DNA of 64,000 nucleotides from Cardinalis cardinalis (Eukaryota > Chordata > Aves > Passeriformes > Cardinalidae). Below are positions 12,401-26,012 of this stretch, piece by piece; position 1 is the stretch's first letter, and each line of letters opens with the position of its first letter. The notes under the pieces were generated by a model that was given only the letters and a program-made list of their open reading frames with translations, searched no databases and had not been told where the DNA came from. Made by a program: the position numbers and the translations under genes. The stretch covers positions 310,001 through 374,000 of the forward strand of contig JACDOX010000015.1 in the NCBI GenBank assembly GCA_014549065.1, read 5' to 3'.

Positions 12401-15400
12401 TGCCTTTTCCACACACAGCCACTGNAGTCAGAACAGGAAATTAACAATTCTGTGCTGTGTGGCAACTTTTTTCTCTCTGCAGACCTGCACTCTTGCTGTT
12501 CTTCNTACAGAAATCTGCTCTGTGCCAGAAGAAAAGGGACCTGTTCCTTTACAACCTCCTGGCTCTGTGGTGTTGTACAGGGGAGGAATCTTTTCCCTTC
12601 TAATTAATTTCTCAGATCCCAGTGAGGACTACACTCCAGCAGAAAAATCTAAAATCTCTCATCATGGAAAGAGAGGAAAGACTTTCCCAACACATAGGCT
12701 TATCATGCCGTTTACTCAGCTACTCCAAACAACTTTAAAAAATCCCTTGTGCAAAATTAAGAAGAGTGAACCAGACAAGTAAAAAGACTTTTGGAGTTTT
12801 ATTTTCCCAATTTACAGTCAGAGAAATAAAAGGGCTCAAATAAAAGAGTTTCAAATGTTGTGAAAAGCCACCATGAGCCTGCAGTCTGATAAACAACAAT
12901 AACCTTTTTATTGACATTAATTCCTTTATTATATTTTTAGAAGAATTTAAAAGCCACTTATTTTTGAAAACTGTGATTTCAGGAAAAAGTATAATTTTCA
13001 CATTTCCTCTGATGTGTTATATGCCCTGCTGTGTTATGACATTTCAAGTTTCATCAAGTCACATTAATTTACATTCTCACATGTTTTCTCAGTGGAACCT
13101 GCTCTTTGGGTCTATTTTCATTTATTACTTGATCACTTTAATGTATTTGTTTTACTGAATACTTGGGCCATATTAACTGATCTTTCCATACCCCATGATT
13201 GCAATTCATTAGCAATCATTTCTCTTCTCTGCACGAAGAAAGGAATGAGAGAAAGACAAAAGACTTGGAAAGAAAGCAAACAGCAGTTTAGTACACAGCC
13301 TGGGATGCAGCCTGCTCTGTTACTTGGCTTTGGTTATGAGGAAATTTTATCTGGTGTGACCAACATAAATTAGCAACACAATAAAATAGATCCCATACAA
13401 TAAATGTAGCTAAGTGGTTGTAAGCTGCCCATTATTTCAACCTCCTCAACTTTGGTAAATGTTTTCACAGCAGTAAATCTGTGTTAGAGATTTGTTTTGG
13501 TACTAAGTGGGACTGTTGGATCCTCTCATGTAGAAAGCCAACCAATTGTTCAGCCTTGTGCAATGATGATGTGAGGGAGAGCTGGGCATCAAATCCCATT
13601 TGTGGGCTTGTTCCTTGCAGAAATATTTTGGTTGCCTGTGCCTCAGCTTGAGCTTGAGGTGGTGCCTAAATTCCTAAATTAGAGCCCTCTAGATTCAGTT
13701 CATTCAGAGTGGCCAGCATAACTGAAGTACAGTATTGCCGCTCTTTGCCTCCTGGCATAGATAATTTGAGATAAATCTCAAAGGATGAGACATTAAGTGA
13801 GGGCATCAGCCCATTTTGTCCACCCTTTCCCTCTATTTATTAATTNAATGACTGGATGAACCATGGTGTTTCTCCCCACTCTTGCTCCCNTCTGCTTGCA
13901 AGTGGTACACAAATACAAAATGAGAAATCATATTTGGAAAACTTCGCAACTTCTCAGTAAATTTCCATTCCTCCCTCAATATTAGAATACTTGATGACAC
14001 CATGAANATCAGGTAAAAAGGTCCTGTGCAGGCAGCTGCTAATCCCCAGTTCAGAAACCAGCAGCAAGAGTTTCAATGGCTGTGCAAGGTGTGAATCTTT
14101 CTCAGCCAAACGTGGTGAGAGCTGAAAGCCTCAGGTAGAAGGAAACACTCTGCACTTAAAAAAATCNCATTGCCTGCAGCTCTCCACCAGCAAGGAGTCA
14201 CATGCAGATCCAATTTGATCACCATGGTTATCCATTCACTCTGCTGGTAACACACTGCCTTGACCTACCCCAGACTGAGATCTTGCTGCAGCTCCAACTT
14301 TGAGTTTGCAGCCACAGCATGATAGATACAGGCAAGTGGAANGTGCAGCAACTGAGCAGGTTGTAGCCTGTATTTCCTCACCTATATCCATGTGGATACA
14401 CACCTACCCCTCCCACACCTACCCCAGCAGTGAAGACATTGCATGGAGTCTGGCTGTTGACTAATCTAAAGCTACCATAATTCCATCTCCTGTCTTAAAA
14501 ACAGCTCTGCTAGAGAAGAACAAGGGTAGGGGGAGGAATTGCCCAAGAGAGACATTTCTGGAGTTTTGGTTTCTTTGTAATTAAGCTGTTTGGAGCAATC
14601 AGGCCAGGCACTACTTTAGTGAGAGCTGGGTTTCATTTTAAACTTCTTCTCCACCCTTTGGTAAGTCTGGGGGAGCTACCATGAAGGTCACACACTGGAA
14701 AACACAAAGGACAGAGGAGAGACTCCCAATTGTGACCTAAGCCACAGAGAGCCCAGCTCATCCATTGTGATGTCCTCATGTCCCTGAAAGAGTAGGAGGA
14801 TGATACCAAAGCTTGCTGTAGAGGGTTGAATGGAACAGCCTCATGTGNCAAAGCATTGGGAAGAGGGGGGCAAGGAAGATTTTCCCAGCCTATATATCAT
14901 GGATGGCAAATGACCTGGTGCCAGCAGGAGAGTGATCAGCCCAGCCCAGGGAAAGCAGCACAGATGTGACAGCACGCCTGTCATGCACTGCACACTGGTG
15001 ACAGAGTGGAATGTAATCTGTGTGTTTCTGTTCTGAGATTACAGACAACAACTGGCTCCAAGGGGACGTGCTGCCCTGAAATGGGGAACAGAGAAGGATG
15101 CTTATGTAAAATGGCCTGGCAGCAGTGCACAGGACGGACAGGCACACTCATTTTCTACTATGTGCAGCAATGAAAGGGATTACTGCTGAGGGGGGAGACA
15201 GGCAGGAACAGGGGGAGAGAAATTAGGAGTCCAGATGTCTACTCTGTATATAGAGTTCCCAAGGGTTTCAGAAATAAAACAGAAATAAGCCATACCATAA
15301 ATTCAGATACATGTGCAAGGAGTCCACATTTACTCAAGACTGAGGTTGTGTTATGTGACCTTAAGCAAAACTAATCAGCTGGACTGAATNTCCTCTGTCT

Positions 15401-17083
15401 TCTCCAGCATGTGTGGACCTGAGAGAATGGATTTTGCAGAGCTAAAAAGTCAGTCCCTCCCTTCCACTGGGATGCAGCTGTCTAAATGTCTTGGTGCCTC
15501 CTAAGAGATCTGAGAATATAGGTGGGAGAACTGTAAGGGAACAGGGGCTGGTGTGATCCACTCATTCATGGCTTTGGCAGCTACATTTTGTATTAACCCT
15601 GCTCAGAAAACAGTGGCCATGGAGTAATTCAACCCATTCTGGAACCTAGGTGCAAAACCAAGCAAACTTAGATTGGTCACAATATAGTCAATCAGAATTT
15701 CAATAGTATTGTAAACAGTATTCAGGCTTAATGAGGGCTGAGACAAGGAATGCCAAAATGCCAGAGGCTGCCTTACCTTTCCCCTCAGAGGACTATGATT
15801 CCTNACACTAGCAGACTAAAAGAAATAAATAGTTTAGAAGCCCTGATGCCTTCCAAACACCAGGTGCAGCATTATCAGTGCAGCACCATCTTACCTAGAC
15901 TACAAGTGACCTTTTAGCTTCTTTTCTTTTTTTCTGTCTTTTCTCATAGGAGGCACCAGTCCTTGCTGTCATGATAAAAATAGAAAAGTGCCATCTGTGT
16001 GTGCCTAAAGGTTTATGAAATGAGAGAAGAAGAAACTAAACGAAGTGGCTCTCCTTGCTATCACTTCCCAGCTCCCCTGTTGAACAACTTTCTGCATCCT
16101 TAAAGATGCTGTCCAACTGATGCTGAGCAGCAAGGTGAGAGCCTGTCACAAGGAAATATGCACAGGAAGATGTGCTGAATTTTCCTGTTTTACTTACTGC
16201 CAGTTGACAGCAGGACAGAAAGTCATCCCTAGCCAGTCAGGAATGTTACTTTTTAAGTGATGTGCCCTGCATGGTACATGGAGACTGAGATCAATAGAGG
16301 ACAGTAGAAAGTTAAATTGACAGTACACTAATAATTGTTGACATTAACTAATCAGATAAGAATTTTAAAGTTCACACTGTGAACACTGATATTTTCTGTG
16401 TGAAGTGAAGACAGTTTGAACTGATATTTTTTCTATTAATAAGTGTTTGAAAGGGTGGTACAAGAAATTATTACTGTAGTAATCAGAGCTCTCTGTGTGA
16501 AATCGCTTCATAGTCTTTGAGATTCATAAAGCAGGAGATAGTCTTTATTCAAAATACTATNAGCCTTTACCTATCTAATGAAAACATAAAAGTTACCATT
16601 ACTTTAAATAATCTTTTAATTTATTCTCCAATATGCTGTTTGCATGATACTCTCTGGAAAACAGGCAGGGCCCAGTGCCTCTGAAGAAATTTTGGGAGTT
16701 ATCTAGAGAGGGCAGTCTGCCCTCCTCCACGATGGACAATAACTCTGCCCTGTGGTTCAGCCTCCCTGCACCAGGCAGAGCTACCCACAGACTGTGCCAG
16801 GCGTCTGCCATGGGCAACAGGAGCACAGGATGTCAGCCCTGTTACTTCCAATAAAATGTCACTGGCTCATATGCCTGCCCCCCTGAGGGACCCTGCATCA
16901 GCACTGGAGTAGGTGCAGTTATGTTTGTTTAAGCGTGTTCCATTTCTGACTAACACAAATCAATGTGTGCTTTAGACTGCAGCACACACCAGATCAGTGC
17001 ATCACTAGCATGCATGGAAGAGCCCTGCTTGTTCTTACANGTATGAACATGTTGATTGGTAAAGATGAGAATGTTCTTACCAT
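9401..17083. other. Intergenic DNA, no supported gene
   Basis: About 7.7 kb without a recognised gene or RNA. The longest frame (11907-12782, +) is treated as chance because it has ambiguous codons that may be stops (NAA at about 12219, TGN at about 12425), long competing frames on both strands, and no family resemblance. A GGAAGGAA-rich patch lies near 10690-10720. Confidence 0.5.
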
Positions 17084-17215
17084 CCCAGGATCATTTAGTT
17101 TGGAAAAGACCCTTAAGATCACTAGGGCAACTGTTAACCTAACACCATCAGGCCTTCAGCACANACCCATTGTGTCATCAGTGCCCATAATTCAGCCTCA
17201 GGTAGCTGCATTTCA
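17084..17215 (-). mobile_element. CR1 LINE 3' fragment
   Basis: Plus-strand CCAGGATCATTTAGTTTGGAAAAGACCCTTAAGATCACTAGG followed by CAACTGTTAACCTAACACCATCA is the reverse complement of a CR1 3' end (compare the AATCATTTAGGTTGGAAAAG and GATCATCGAGTCCAACCGTT words). It is 5'-truncated. Confidence 0.8.
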
Positions 17216-20200
17216 TGGTTTCTAGCTCTTGTTTGGATTGGGAAGAACATTCTTCCCTTTTCCCATGGTATAAGCTGAGACTAATACTGTAACTTGTATT
17301 GATGTTAAACATGTGAAATCCAACTAACCTTCCCTTTGACTAAGAACTACATTTGTGATATAATACATCTACAACATTATGCAAGGAGTCTGGAAATGAT
17401 CATTTGACACTCAATCCATATCAAAATGTATCTTCAGTCAAAAACCCCCAAGTGTTAACACCTTCTCAGGTTGTTAACTTCTTCCCAGCAGCCTGCTTGG
17501 AGGGGTGCACACATTCACCCCTGCTTCAAATCAAATCCTTTGGTTTTCTCCTTGTGTTCCCCACTCCCACTTCTGACTTTACCTTATGATCAACAGAGTT
17601 CAAGTTTAGGGAATATTATCAGAGCCATGATTGCAACCTCTAGCATTATAATCTATAGGGCTGCTGAGAGCATTAGAATATCCAGGATAAATTAATTCAG
17701 TGTAAGTAAAAGCTTTGAAGCTAGGAGCATCACTAGGGTTTTGAAGCTTAAGCCCTATTTGGATTACTTGATTAAAGTAGGTCCAAAGCTCCACCAATCA
17801 ATACATTTTGCTTAGGAGCAGTGTTGATACAGAAGCATATTTGATNGGATCTGCAGTACCCCACCCAGAAGATGCTTCATTAGAGCAAAANGAGAAAACG
17901 TGCATGGGTGGAGAGAGGCAAAATCATTGCCCTGTGTCTGTGAGTGCCTGTGAAGATTATTTGCAGCTGTGGTACAGAATAGCCTGGATAGAGAAAAGGG
18001 GAGAAGGGAATTGACAATAAAATTATAGGCTTGGAAAAGAAGTAACTGAACCTTCCATTAGTTTAAAATTGTAAAAAATGGCCAAATGTAAATAGACNTA
18101 CTTGCAGCCATGCATTATTAAAGGGACAGCCCTGCTCTTTGGCCACTTTAATTTGTCCTGCAATGTCCAGTGGCACCAGAACCATTGGTCTGGTTACCTG
18201 GATCACATAATTTCTGGCAAGATGACCAGCATTGTATCTGTGGGCCAATATTGACAAATTGACAATTATTTGTACTAAAATTAGGAAAACTTAAGCCTGA
18301 CCAGTAGGTCATAGTTGAAAAAAGCCAAAAATACAATCAGCTCAGGGTTTTTTTCTCACCTGAGAATATGATCATGCAACAGGTAAAACAGGTAATGTGG
18401 AAGAGCACAGGTTCAGTTCTCTCCTCTTGCTTCACCTCCCAGGTTAGTTACACACCTCCAGGGCTACTGGGTGCCAAACCACAGCTTCCAGACCAGCCCT
18501 GGGGAGGGACTGGGACCAGGCTGTTGCTTGTATCCCAATGGAAAACATAATCCATTCAGATTCCTTATTGGACTTGACTGGACATTTAAGCAACTTTTTT
18601 GCAGTAGCAATGTAAATGAATTAGTTATATTTTCCAGCCTACTGAACAGATCAGATAAGCAAATCATGCGCCACCTTCCCAGCACAGTGTGCCCCATCTG
18701 CAATGCCCGAGTCCTGTAGCTCCCTAAAGAGTCCCAGCTCTGTGCCATGAAGCCAAGCTGCTCCCCAAGAGTCAGGGAACTCTCCAGCCAGGGCCCAGCC
18801 CACAGCAAGGTGAGCAAGGCAAACCTGCAGACAGCAGCCAGATTATACTCAGAATTCAGATCGTATCAGGCAACACTGTGCTTATAAGGCAGCTCCAAAA
18901 TCTTGCTGGGAAGTCAATCAGTAGATCAGAGCCAAGTTCAGTGAGGCAACCAGGGCTGGATACAGCACAGTGATTGCTGCTCTGGTCCCCAGTGACAAGG
19001 CAGGCCTGTGGTCAAGCTGGGAAGTCAGTCTGCTGCTCAGGGTCTGGATCAACAGGATCCTTGGACAGGCACAGCTCTGCCTGAGCTAGAGCCTGAGAGT
19101 TCTGTAGCATCACTCAGACACAGACTGACAGCCCAGGGCTCAGCTGAAATGGGGCTCCTGAGTCCACAGGCAGGTGTAGGTGGAGACCCCAGATGAAGCT
19201 GGTCAGGCCCACTAAGGTGCCCTGACATTAATCTGATTGTGCAAAACAAACATTTCCATTTTTATTTCAGCAAGAACCTCAGTTTGGAGCTGGTGTTCAT
19301 CCATGTCATGGAAATAAACACGTGCCAGAAAAGCTACAAAGCGAATGAAATGAGTATGCCAGGAGACTTTCATGTTTGAAAAGGATTTTGCCCTGAAGTA
19401 CCCACCCCTGCACAGCTGGGATGTGCTGATGTGTCCCTGGGTGGTTCATTTGGCACCAGCCACCTTGGGGACCTGCAGCAGGGGTCCCACCAAGCAGTCT
19501 CCTGCCCTCTCCACAGCCTGAGTGGCATTACCTCTGACAGGCTGAAGGTTTCCCTCATCAGTTGTACCATCTGCCCACACTCCTCTGACACGTAACTAAC
19601 TTCTACATCCAGACTCGGTGATACAGAGTTCCAGTGCAAGAGAAAACACAAGCCTTTATTGCCAGAGGTGACTAAAACTCAGCCAGATGAGCTATGTATT
19701 TTTTAAATAAGTTATTTTTTTGCAATAAATCCNCACAGTATTTGCTTTTGTGACAGCCAGAGAACAAGACAAAAATTTGTGGTGTGAAAGTTCNAATTGA
19801 AAGAAAGGCAGTGAGATGTCTTGGATAATTTAGGGATTGGGAATGGGGTCTTTTTCATGAGTTCATACATCAGCAGCAGACTGAGGAGGTATAACACAGC
19901 AATCTGGTAATATTCAGTGGTAAGGATATGCAAACAAAACACTCTGGCCCAGATAAAAAAGTTGTCAGTGCAAGACCCTCTCAGCTTATTATCCTGTCTC
20001 TTGGCAGNCCCTTTGCATCCCTGCTCATGCTGCAGCTCCAGCTCTGTTTAACTCCCTGTGCAGGTGTGGACTGAGCTTTGCCCCAGAATTCTGGTGCTTG
20101 CTTGCAAGAAGAATTTCTGTCTTGGTGACAAACCCCTTCCCTTTGGCAGCCTCAGTTGTGCTGAGGCTTTTTCTCCCTCCTAACCCAAACCCTCAGCATT

Positions 20201-23200
20201 AGGAGTGGGCGAATCTTCTCTGGCAAACCCTGGCTGTGCCCCAGTGAGCAAAACTTCTGCGGGGCTAATCCTTCTGGCAACACATTCTTTCCCATGGCAG
20301 CCACTACTCATTTTGTCTCAAAATCTGTATGTTAAAGTAACATGTCTTCTGTCTACAATGAAATATGTTTGTCTTTTTATTTTTATACACATCAGACAGT
20401 TCTCTTCATAGNGAGCTCTCATGTATTTTAGTGGCATTCACAGTCTGCATGAATAAACAACTGGAGGCACTTGAAGGGATACAAGCTCTGTCTGCCTCTG
20501 TCTGCCAAATAGTCTTTTCTTGTGTCCCTGAACCCTGAATAAGAAATTACTATAATTCTACCTTGCAAACACAGACAGGCACAAGTTATTACTTAGTTGT
20601 TTCAAGATGAATTGTTTTTAAAAAATAAATTTAAAAATCTCACAGCTTTTGAAACTATTAATCCTTTTTCTGTGGCCACTGGTGCTTAGCCCTCACACAG
20701 GCCACCCAAGAGGCTGCAGCACCTGGCTGCCCATGGCTCCAGGCNATGCCCAGCCCTGAGACTCAGCAGTGACCTGTCCCACAGAGCTGGGTCCCCACGC
20801 TCCCTGTGGGCACGGGCAGCAGCCCCGTCGGTGGAGATGATATTGCCAGTGCAATGGAGTGACTGATTTGCTTCCAGTAAGACACATTGTCACAGACTAT
20901 TAATTTTACTGCAGCCTCATTGGAAGGGAGTGGTAAAGCAGCAGGGCAAGCAAACAGCTCCTGTCAGTGTGGGAGCACTAAATGCCCAAACAATTAGGCT
21001 TCTAGTTCACCAATTCTCAGTGGCCTCCTGACTTCACATTTTTCTCTCCAGTTTACTAAAGCAAAGGCAATGCCTGTGTAAGGTGAGAGCTGTTTCAGAG
21101 GTCAGATGCTGCTGGGTTAAGTCATGGAGTCTGTTTGCAAATAGCTGGTTTTAAAACAGAGATAATAAAAGTGGTGAAAGGCCCTTAGTACCCAGATTTT
21201 GTGTTGTGGGCAGCCAGTCTGCCAGCACCTAGGATTGCCTAAAGCAAAGCAGGATGGTGAGGAAGAAGAAAGGAGGATGGAGACATGACTTCTCAGCAGG
21301 AGAGGTGTATCCTAATACCTGGGAACTGCTTGATAATTCTCTCACAAGCCATTCAACTCCTCCATCCATCCCACAGAGGTAATGGCCTTTAGACTGAGAC
21401 TCAGCAAAGCCCTCCAGGCAGATTTTCAGTGTCATTTCAGCTTGGTACCTGGGTGCAGAAGTCACACAGGGCAGCTGGGCACAGGGTGAGNAGCAGACAC
21501 AGAGCTGGGACAGCAGGAGCTGTGGCACAGAACAGGCAGCCACAATGTTCTGGAATGGGCAAAACACTTTAAAGGTGCTGAGAGAGAAGTCCCTCATAGA
21601 GGAAAAGGCGTTAACAGAGACAGTGCCACTCTGACTTCTCTATCAGATGCTGAGCACTTGCTTCTCACACGGATTCTTCCCAGCCCTTTCCCTATGTACA
21701 ACTCCTTTATGCCTCAGAAGTCTCNCCTGCTGTCATCTCTTCCTTCTCAGCAGAGAGAAGGAGCTTTCCTTTCCTTGCAGGAGCTTTGCTTTCCTTTGTC
21801 TTTCTTCCCCTGTCCCCCTACCTTGCTTGCAAAGCCCAAAATTGCTGTTTGCAGCCTGGCAGGCAATACTCCCCAAACCCATTTGTTTTGGCATGGTGGA
21901 TCACCCATTGGATCTCACTGCAGTGGGATCCTTGCTGCTGTGCCAGGAGCAGACAGCAGCACTGGCCACAAGGAGCAGGAGTTGTGGCTCTGCTCCTGAT
22001 GGATGATCTGCTTCTCGCAGTGGTGTGACAGGCAAAGCCAGCTGTATTTGATTACACCACAGGTAGTGTGCCTTCTGTGACTGACANGGTGAATGAACCA
22101 GGTTGGAATAAGCAAGTGTATTAATTAGTGTGCTGATAGCTGAATAAAGCTATTTTTAAAATCACTGAACAGCACTGCACTTTACGATGATTGCAAAGAT
22201 TATGTAAGAAGATGATTAAAACCAGGTCCCTGCATCACAGACTGATCCGTGTTTTAGAGATGAAAAAACAAAGCTGCAAAGGAATGAGAGGAGACTGTAC
22301 AATTTTAAAAGGTTCTCTGCCTGCCCTAATTAAGGGCAAAGGAGCCATGTTATCAATATTTTCATTGTCATTCTAACTCATCCTACTTTTCCTATCATAT
22401 TTTGCCAATAAGCCATTTATTTTTTACAACTGGGTTTGTACATATGGAAATGTCAGCTCAGGAGGGATCTGCTGCATCATCCCACAATACATGGCCATTT
22501 TGCAGGATGTCCCTGATGCACAGCTTCTGCCTCCTATGGTACACCTAGCAGGAGTGTTTTCCCCTATTTGCTGATGTACTACCACTNATTAAAAAAAATC
22601 AGGAAAAGTAAAATCTGGGCACTACCTTTGTCTAACAGACTGAAAACAGACAGAGAAGGAGAAATTGTATCTCAGCAGCAGGAAGATGCTGCATTTCAGG
22701 ACCAAGCTNCCAAAAAATATGTTGTTGTTTTCAACGACAGTTATTTGGGAAAAGCCTCTAGAAACTGATTGTCATTACAGACCTGGAGAGAACATTGCTT
22801 ATGATGATAAGCAGAGATTTAAAAATTTTGTTTACAGTCTCCTGCACTGTAATGCTCAGATTGCTGTATATACACAATCATTATTTTATTCCTTACACCA
22901 CAATGAATAGCAGCTCTGCTGATCAAATATAAAGTGGCAACCAATCCTAATGCAAATAGAAATATAAACAAACCCTGTAGATTTATAGCCAATAAAAATT
23001 ATGTCAAACAGTATATGATGAAAAGCAGTGTATGTTTGTTATTAAGTCTGACAGATGTTTGCTGTAGTGTTTTCCATGAAGTTTCTCACCATTGTTAATC
23101 ATCTATACTTTATGATGAAGTTTAAAAACCCCTTTAATTATATTACATGGATTGAATGTGTCCACTCAAAGTATTGCACTGTGTTGAAGATTTATTCCTT

Positions 23201-23329
23201 AATATTTCTTTAAGAAGCAGACATCACAGAATTAATTGTTACTTCATTCCCTGGCATAACACAAGATCTGGAGCACCCAGAACAAAGCCTTTTGTTGTTA
23301 TTTACATTCTCTTCTTTCTTTCTAGGCAG
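17216..23329. other. Intergenic DNA, no supported gene
   Basis: Mixed AT-rich DNA with several GC-richer patches (about 18.45-18.8, 19.0-19.2, 20.7-20.85 and 21.7-22.0 kb). Overlapping frames occur in those patches on both strands, but none resembles a known protein. The GC patches may be decayed repeats that I cannot name. Confidence 0.5.
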
Positions 23330-24310
23330 CTTCCCCAGCCGGGTGCATGATGCCAACAGAAGGGTGCCATGCCACCCCTTCACAGGCAGTCGGCACTACC
23401 CGACGCTGTTGTGCGAGGACAGGAATTTAGCATGGAGCCCACACGGGCGTGGGCGTTTTGTGTGTAACCATTTTGTGCACCACACCCATCGAGTACCTGC
23501 CATGGCAAGCAAGGCGGCTGAGCCTGGGGGCNGTGTTTTCTTTCCCTCAAGTGCCCTGAGCTCCGAGTTCCGAGTCTGTTCGTGCCCCGGGCGGGNCCAG
23601 CGCTGCCGCAGCCGGGGATGTGTGCCCGGGCCCGGCCTGACATCCACAGCCCTGCCGGGATGGGCCGGGCCCGGCCTGCGCTGCCCGGGCTCTTCGGACC
23701 TCTGAAGGGAAACTGTGCAGTGCAAAAGCTCATAGGCCTCATATGGCTCACATCTCACACTTGCACAGCCCCTTCTGTTTCTGCGTGGTGCGGATGCCCT
23801 GCCATGCCGTTCTGCCTAGGGACTGCTGAAGGGAGGGCATGTAAGGGCTCGGAGGACAGAGGAGCGGGGTGCCCATACCAAGTGTGGGCACCTTAGCCAT
23901 GGCGGTTCTNCTGCCCACACAGCCCCCGAGGGCTCTCCCAGAGCGCTGCCGTGGCACCTGCCCCTCTGCATTCCTCTGGGCCTGTTCAGCAGGATGAACA
24001 CCACGATGGCTGAGGTGCTGAGGGACCTGCATGGCCAGGGGAGAGGAGCTTTCAGCATCACCCATGGGGCAGCTGGCCAGAGTGGTCACAGCTGGTTGTA
24101 GCCCACTGAAGGCTGAGGTCAGCAAAAAGGGAAGACCAAGCCCGTGGGTGCCCCTGCTGCCGGCAGTCAGAGGGGCGAGGAGTGCTCCTCCTAGGATGAA
24201 TTTTACAAAGGAACCAGCACACAGAGGGCCGCTGGAGGCCCAGTTGGGATCAGAAGGGATTTGTGCGCTCCTGAGGAGCCCACACCAGGGCGGGAATTCC
24301 TGGAGTGGCT
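23330..24310. promoter_or_regulatory. CpG-rich block, candidate CpG island
   Basis: About 25 CpG dinucleotides occur between 23390 and 23710, against roughly one per 100-200 bp around it. GGGCGGG-type Sp1 boxes (23588-23595) and repeated GGGCCCGGCCTG words (near 23628 and 23667) are present. Plus-strand CTTCTTTCTTTCTAG at about 23314-23328 would make a splice acceptor entering the block. It could be an unannotated promoter, a lncRNA exon or a GC-rich retroelement LTR; the sequence alone does not decide. Confidence 0.4.
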
Positions 24311-25596
24311 GCAGGCAGCACCTGCTGGAGCAGGGACAGCCCTGAAGAAAGAGCCGCAGGAAGACCTGCCACATAAATCACCTTGCCAGCCCGTGCTGCC
24401 CAAGGGTTTGCCAGAGGCATTTTGACAAATCAAGCACAACACATGGTGCAAATAGGGATTTTGAGTCTGGAGAGGAGGTAGGAAGGTGCTTATACAGTGT
24501 CTGATTGTTTAAATTGCAGTTGCACGAGAAGTTGGTAGCACAGCTGGCATTCAGCACATCTCTTATAGCATGCATACTGAGCTAAATGGCTTAGGACCCT
24601 TTTNCAATGCCCTAAGCTGAAACAAGTCCACGACCAGGCTCTTGGCAAGCTTGCTGGCTTGTACATAAAGGCTAAAACACATTCTGTGGAGGCTGCAGGT
24701 CTCCTTGCTCCTCTACACACATCACTGCGGATCCATCCGCTGGCTGCTACGTGATCCCTGCCTAGCTGGAGGCAGATGGGAGGGGGAATCCATTAGAGGA
24801 AATGGTTCAGAGCACAGCTAAGAGGTTCTGCCTTCTCATCAGTCAACTCTCATCTCATCTCCCTCCTTGGCCAAGTTTTTTCTCTCCTTGTTCAGTCGCA
24901 GCAGCAGTGGGCACTGAGGATTGGTTACAAACAAACTTTTCCAGGCAATGCATGGAAGTAGCAATTNCCTGGACAGATATCGAGCTTGGGCACTTTTATG
25001 CGCTTTTGTGTGTATCTCAGACATTTGCTTCTTCTGCTCCACTTTCTCCTGGGATGCTCACATCCATCTTGTCCCTCAGAAGCCTGGTGCNGTAGTCTCC
25101 CATACCAGCCACTCTGGATGGCATCAAGTCAAGAGAGGGGGACACCCTTAGGTCAGCTGAGTTCCAGCTTCAGCAGCCACACATTCTCATTACATGGCTG
25201 AGAAACCACCCTCTCTGCCTCAGCAGCGCTTCAAAACCAGCTGTGAGGAAGTTTGATGGAAGAACTGAGGGGCTTGCTTTCTTCTCAGTCCTTTTCAAAG
25301 TTTAGAAATAGATATTTACAACTGTTAACAGAACAGTTTCAAAAACCCAGGGTCTGCGGAATGCTGTGACTTATAAGATTGTACTATTCAGTTTAATTTT
25401 AATTAATTTAATGAGAACCATTACAATTTTTTTATACTTCTTAATTCTCTGAAGAGAATCCTTTTGCACTGTTTTCTTCAACTGGACTTCGGTGGAAGGA
25501 TTAATGCACAGATTACAAAGGTATGTTTGTCAGGAAGTTATATATATGCCATTAGACATTTTTATTACTGGATCTCTTCTGATTGTTGCTAACTAA
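24311..25596. other. Intergenic DNA, nothing recognised
   Basis: The transition from the GC-rich block back to AT-rich DNA. No supported gene. Confidence 0.5.
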
Positions 25597-25702
25597 GAAA
25601 AAAAAACCAAAACAAACAAACAACAAAAAAAAAACCACAAAAAAACCCAAACAAACAAACAAAACCAAAACCCACAAAAACCAAAACCCAAAACAAAAAA
25701 CA
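25597..25702. repeat. A-rich (CAAAA)n-like tract
   Basis: About 106 bp of degenerate CAAA/CAAAAC units on the plus strand. It lies just beyond the proposed FOXN3 3' end. Confidence 0.9.
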
Positions 25703-26006
25703 ATTCCCAATGAAATCAGCTTTGTTTCTTGGCTGCAAAACTGATGGAAAAGGAAGATCAGATCCTAACTTTACATCAGTTTAGTACNTCTAGCCATTTA
25801 CAGGAAATTAACATGAGCTGGTATCTACAGCAGTGAAGATCCAGGTAACATCCCACAAGGGCTAGAACTACTTAATAATGAAAGAATTAATTTGTTAAAA
25901 AAAACCCAAACAAAACAACCACTGTTGGTCTGTCTTGATATGTGGGCATATTCTGAAACTAATATTCACACAAATGCAATTGTTCAATTGATGCAACTCA
26001 GTAATT

Positions 26007-26012
26007 TTTATT
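26007..26012 (-). terminator. Candidate distal polyadenylation signal of FOXN3
   Basis: The minus strand reads AATAAA here. A GU-rich element (ATTTGTGTG, 25975-25967) lies about 30 nt downstream, the usual arrangement for cleavage near 25985-25995. No splice or gene signal intervenes between here and the stop codon. Confidence 0.4.

Noticed and set aside
11907..12782. A 291-codon plus-strand open frame, the longest in the window.
   Set aside because: Several codons contain N and at least two could be stops (NAA, TGN). Long frames overlap it on the other strand and in another frame, it lacks domains or low-complexity signatures of a real protein, and I recognise no family.
21229..22028. Overlapping 113-122 codon frames on both strands.
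   Set aside because: Three overlapping plus-strand frames plus a minus-strand frame just upstream, in a pyrimidine-rich patch, indicate chance.
23380..24374. Several frames of 100-208 codons on both strands in the CpG-rich block.
   Set aside because: GC-rich DNA has few stop codons. The frames overlap in several phases with Pro/Arg/Ala-biased sequence and no family match.
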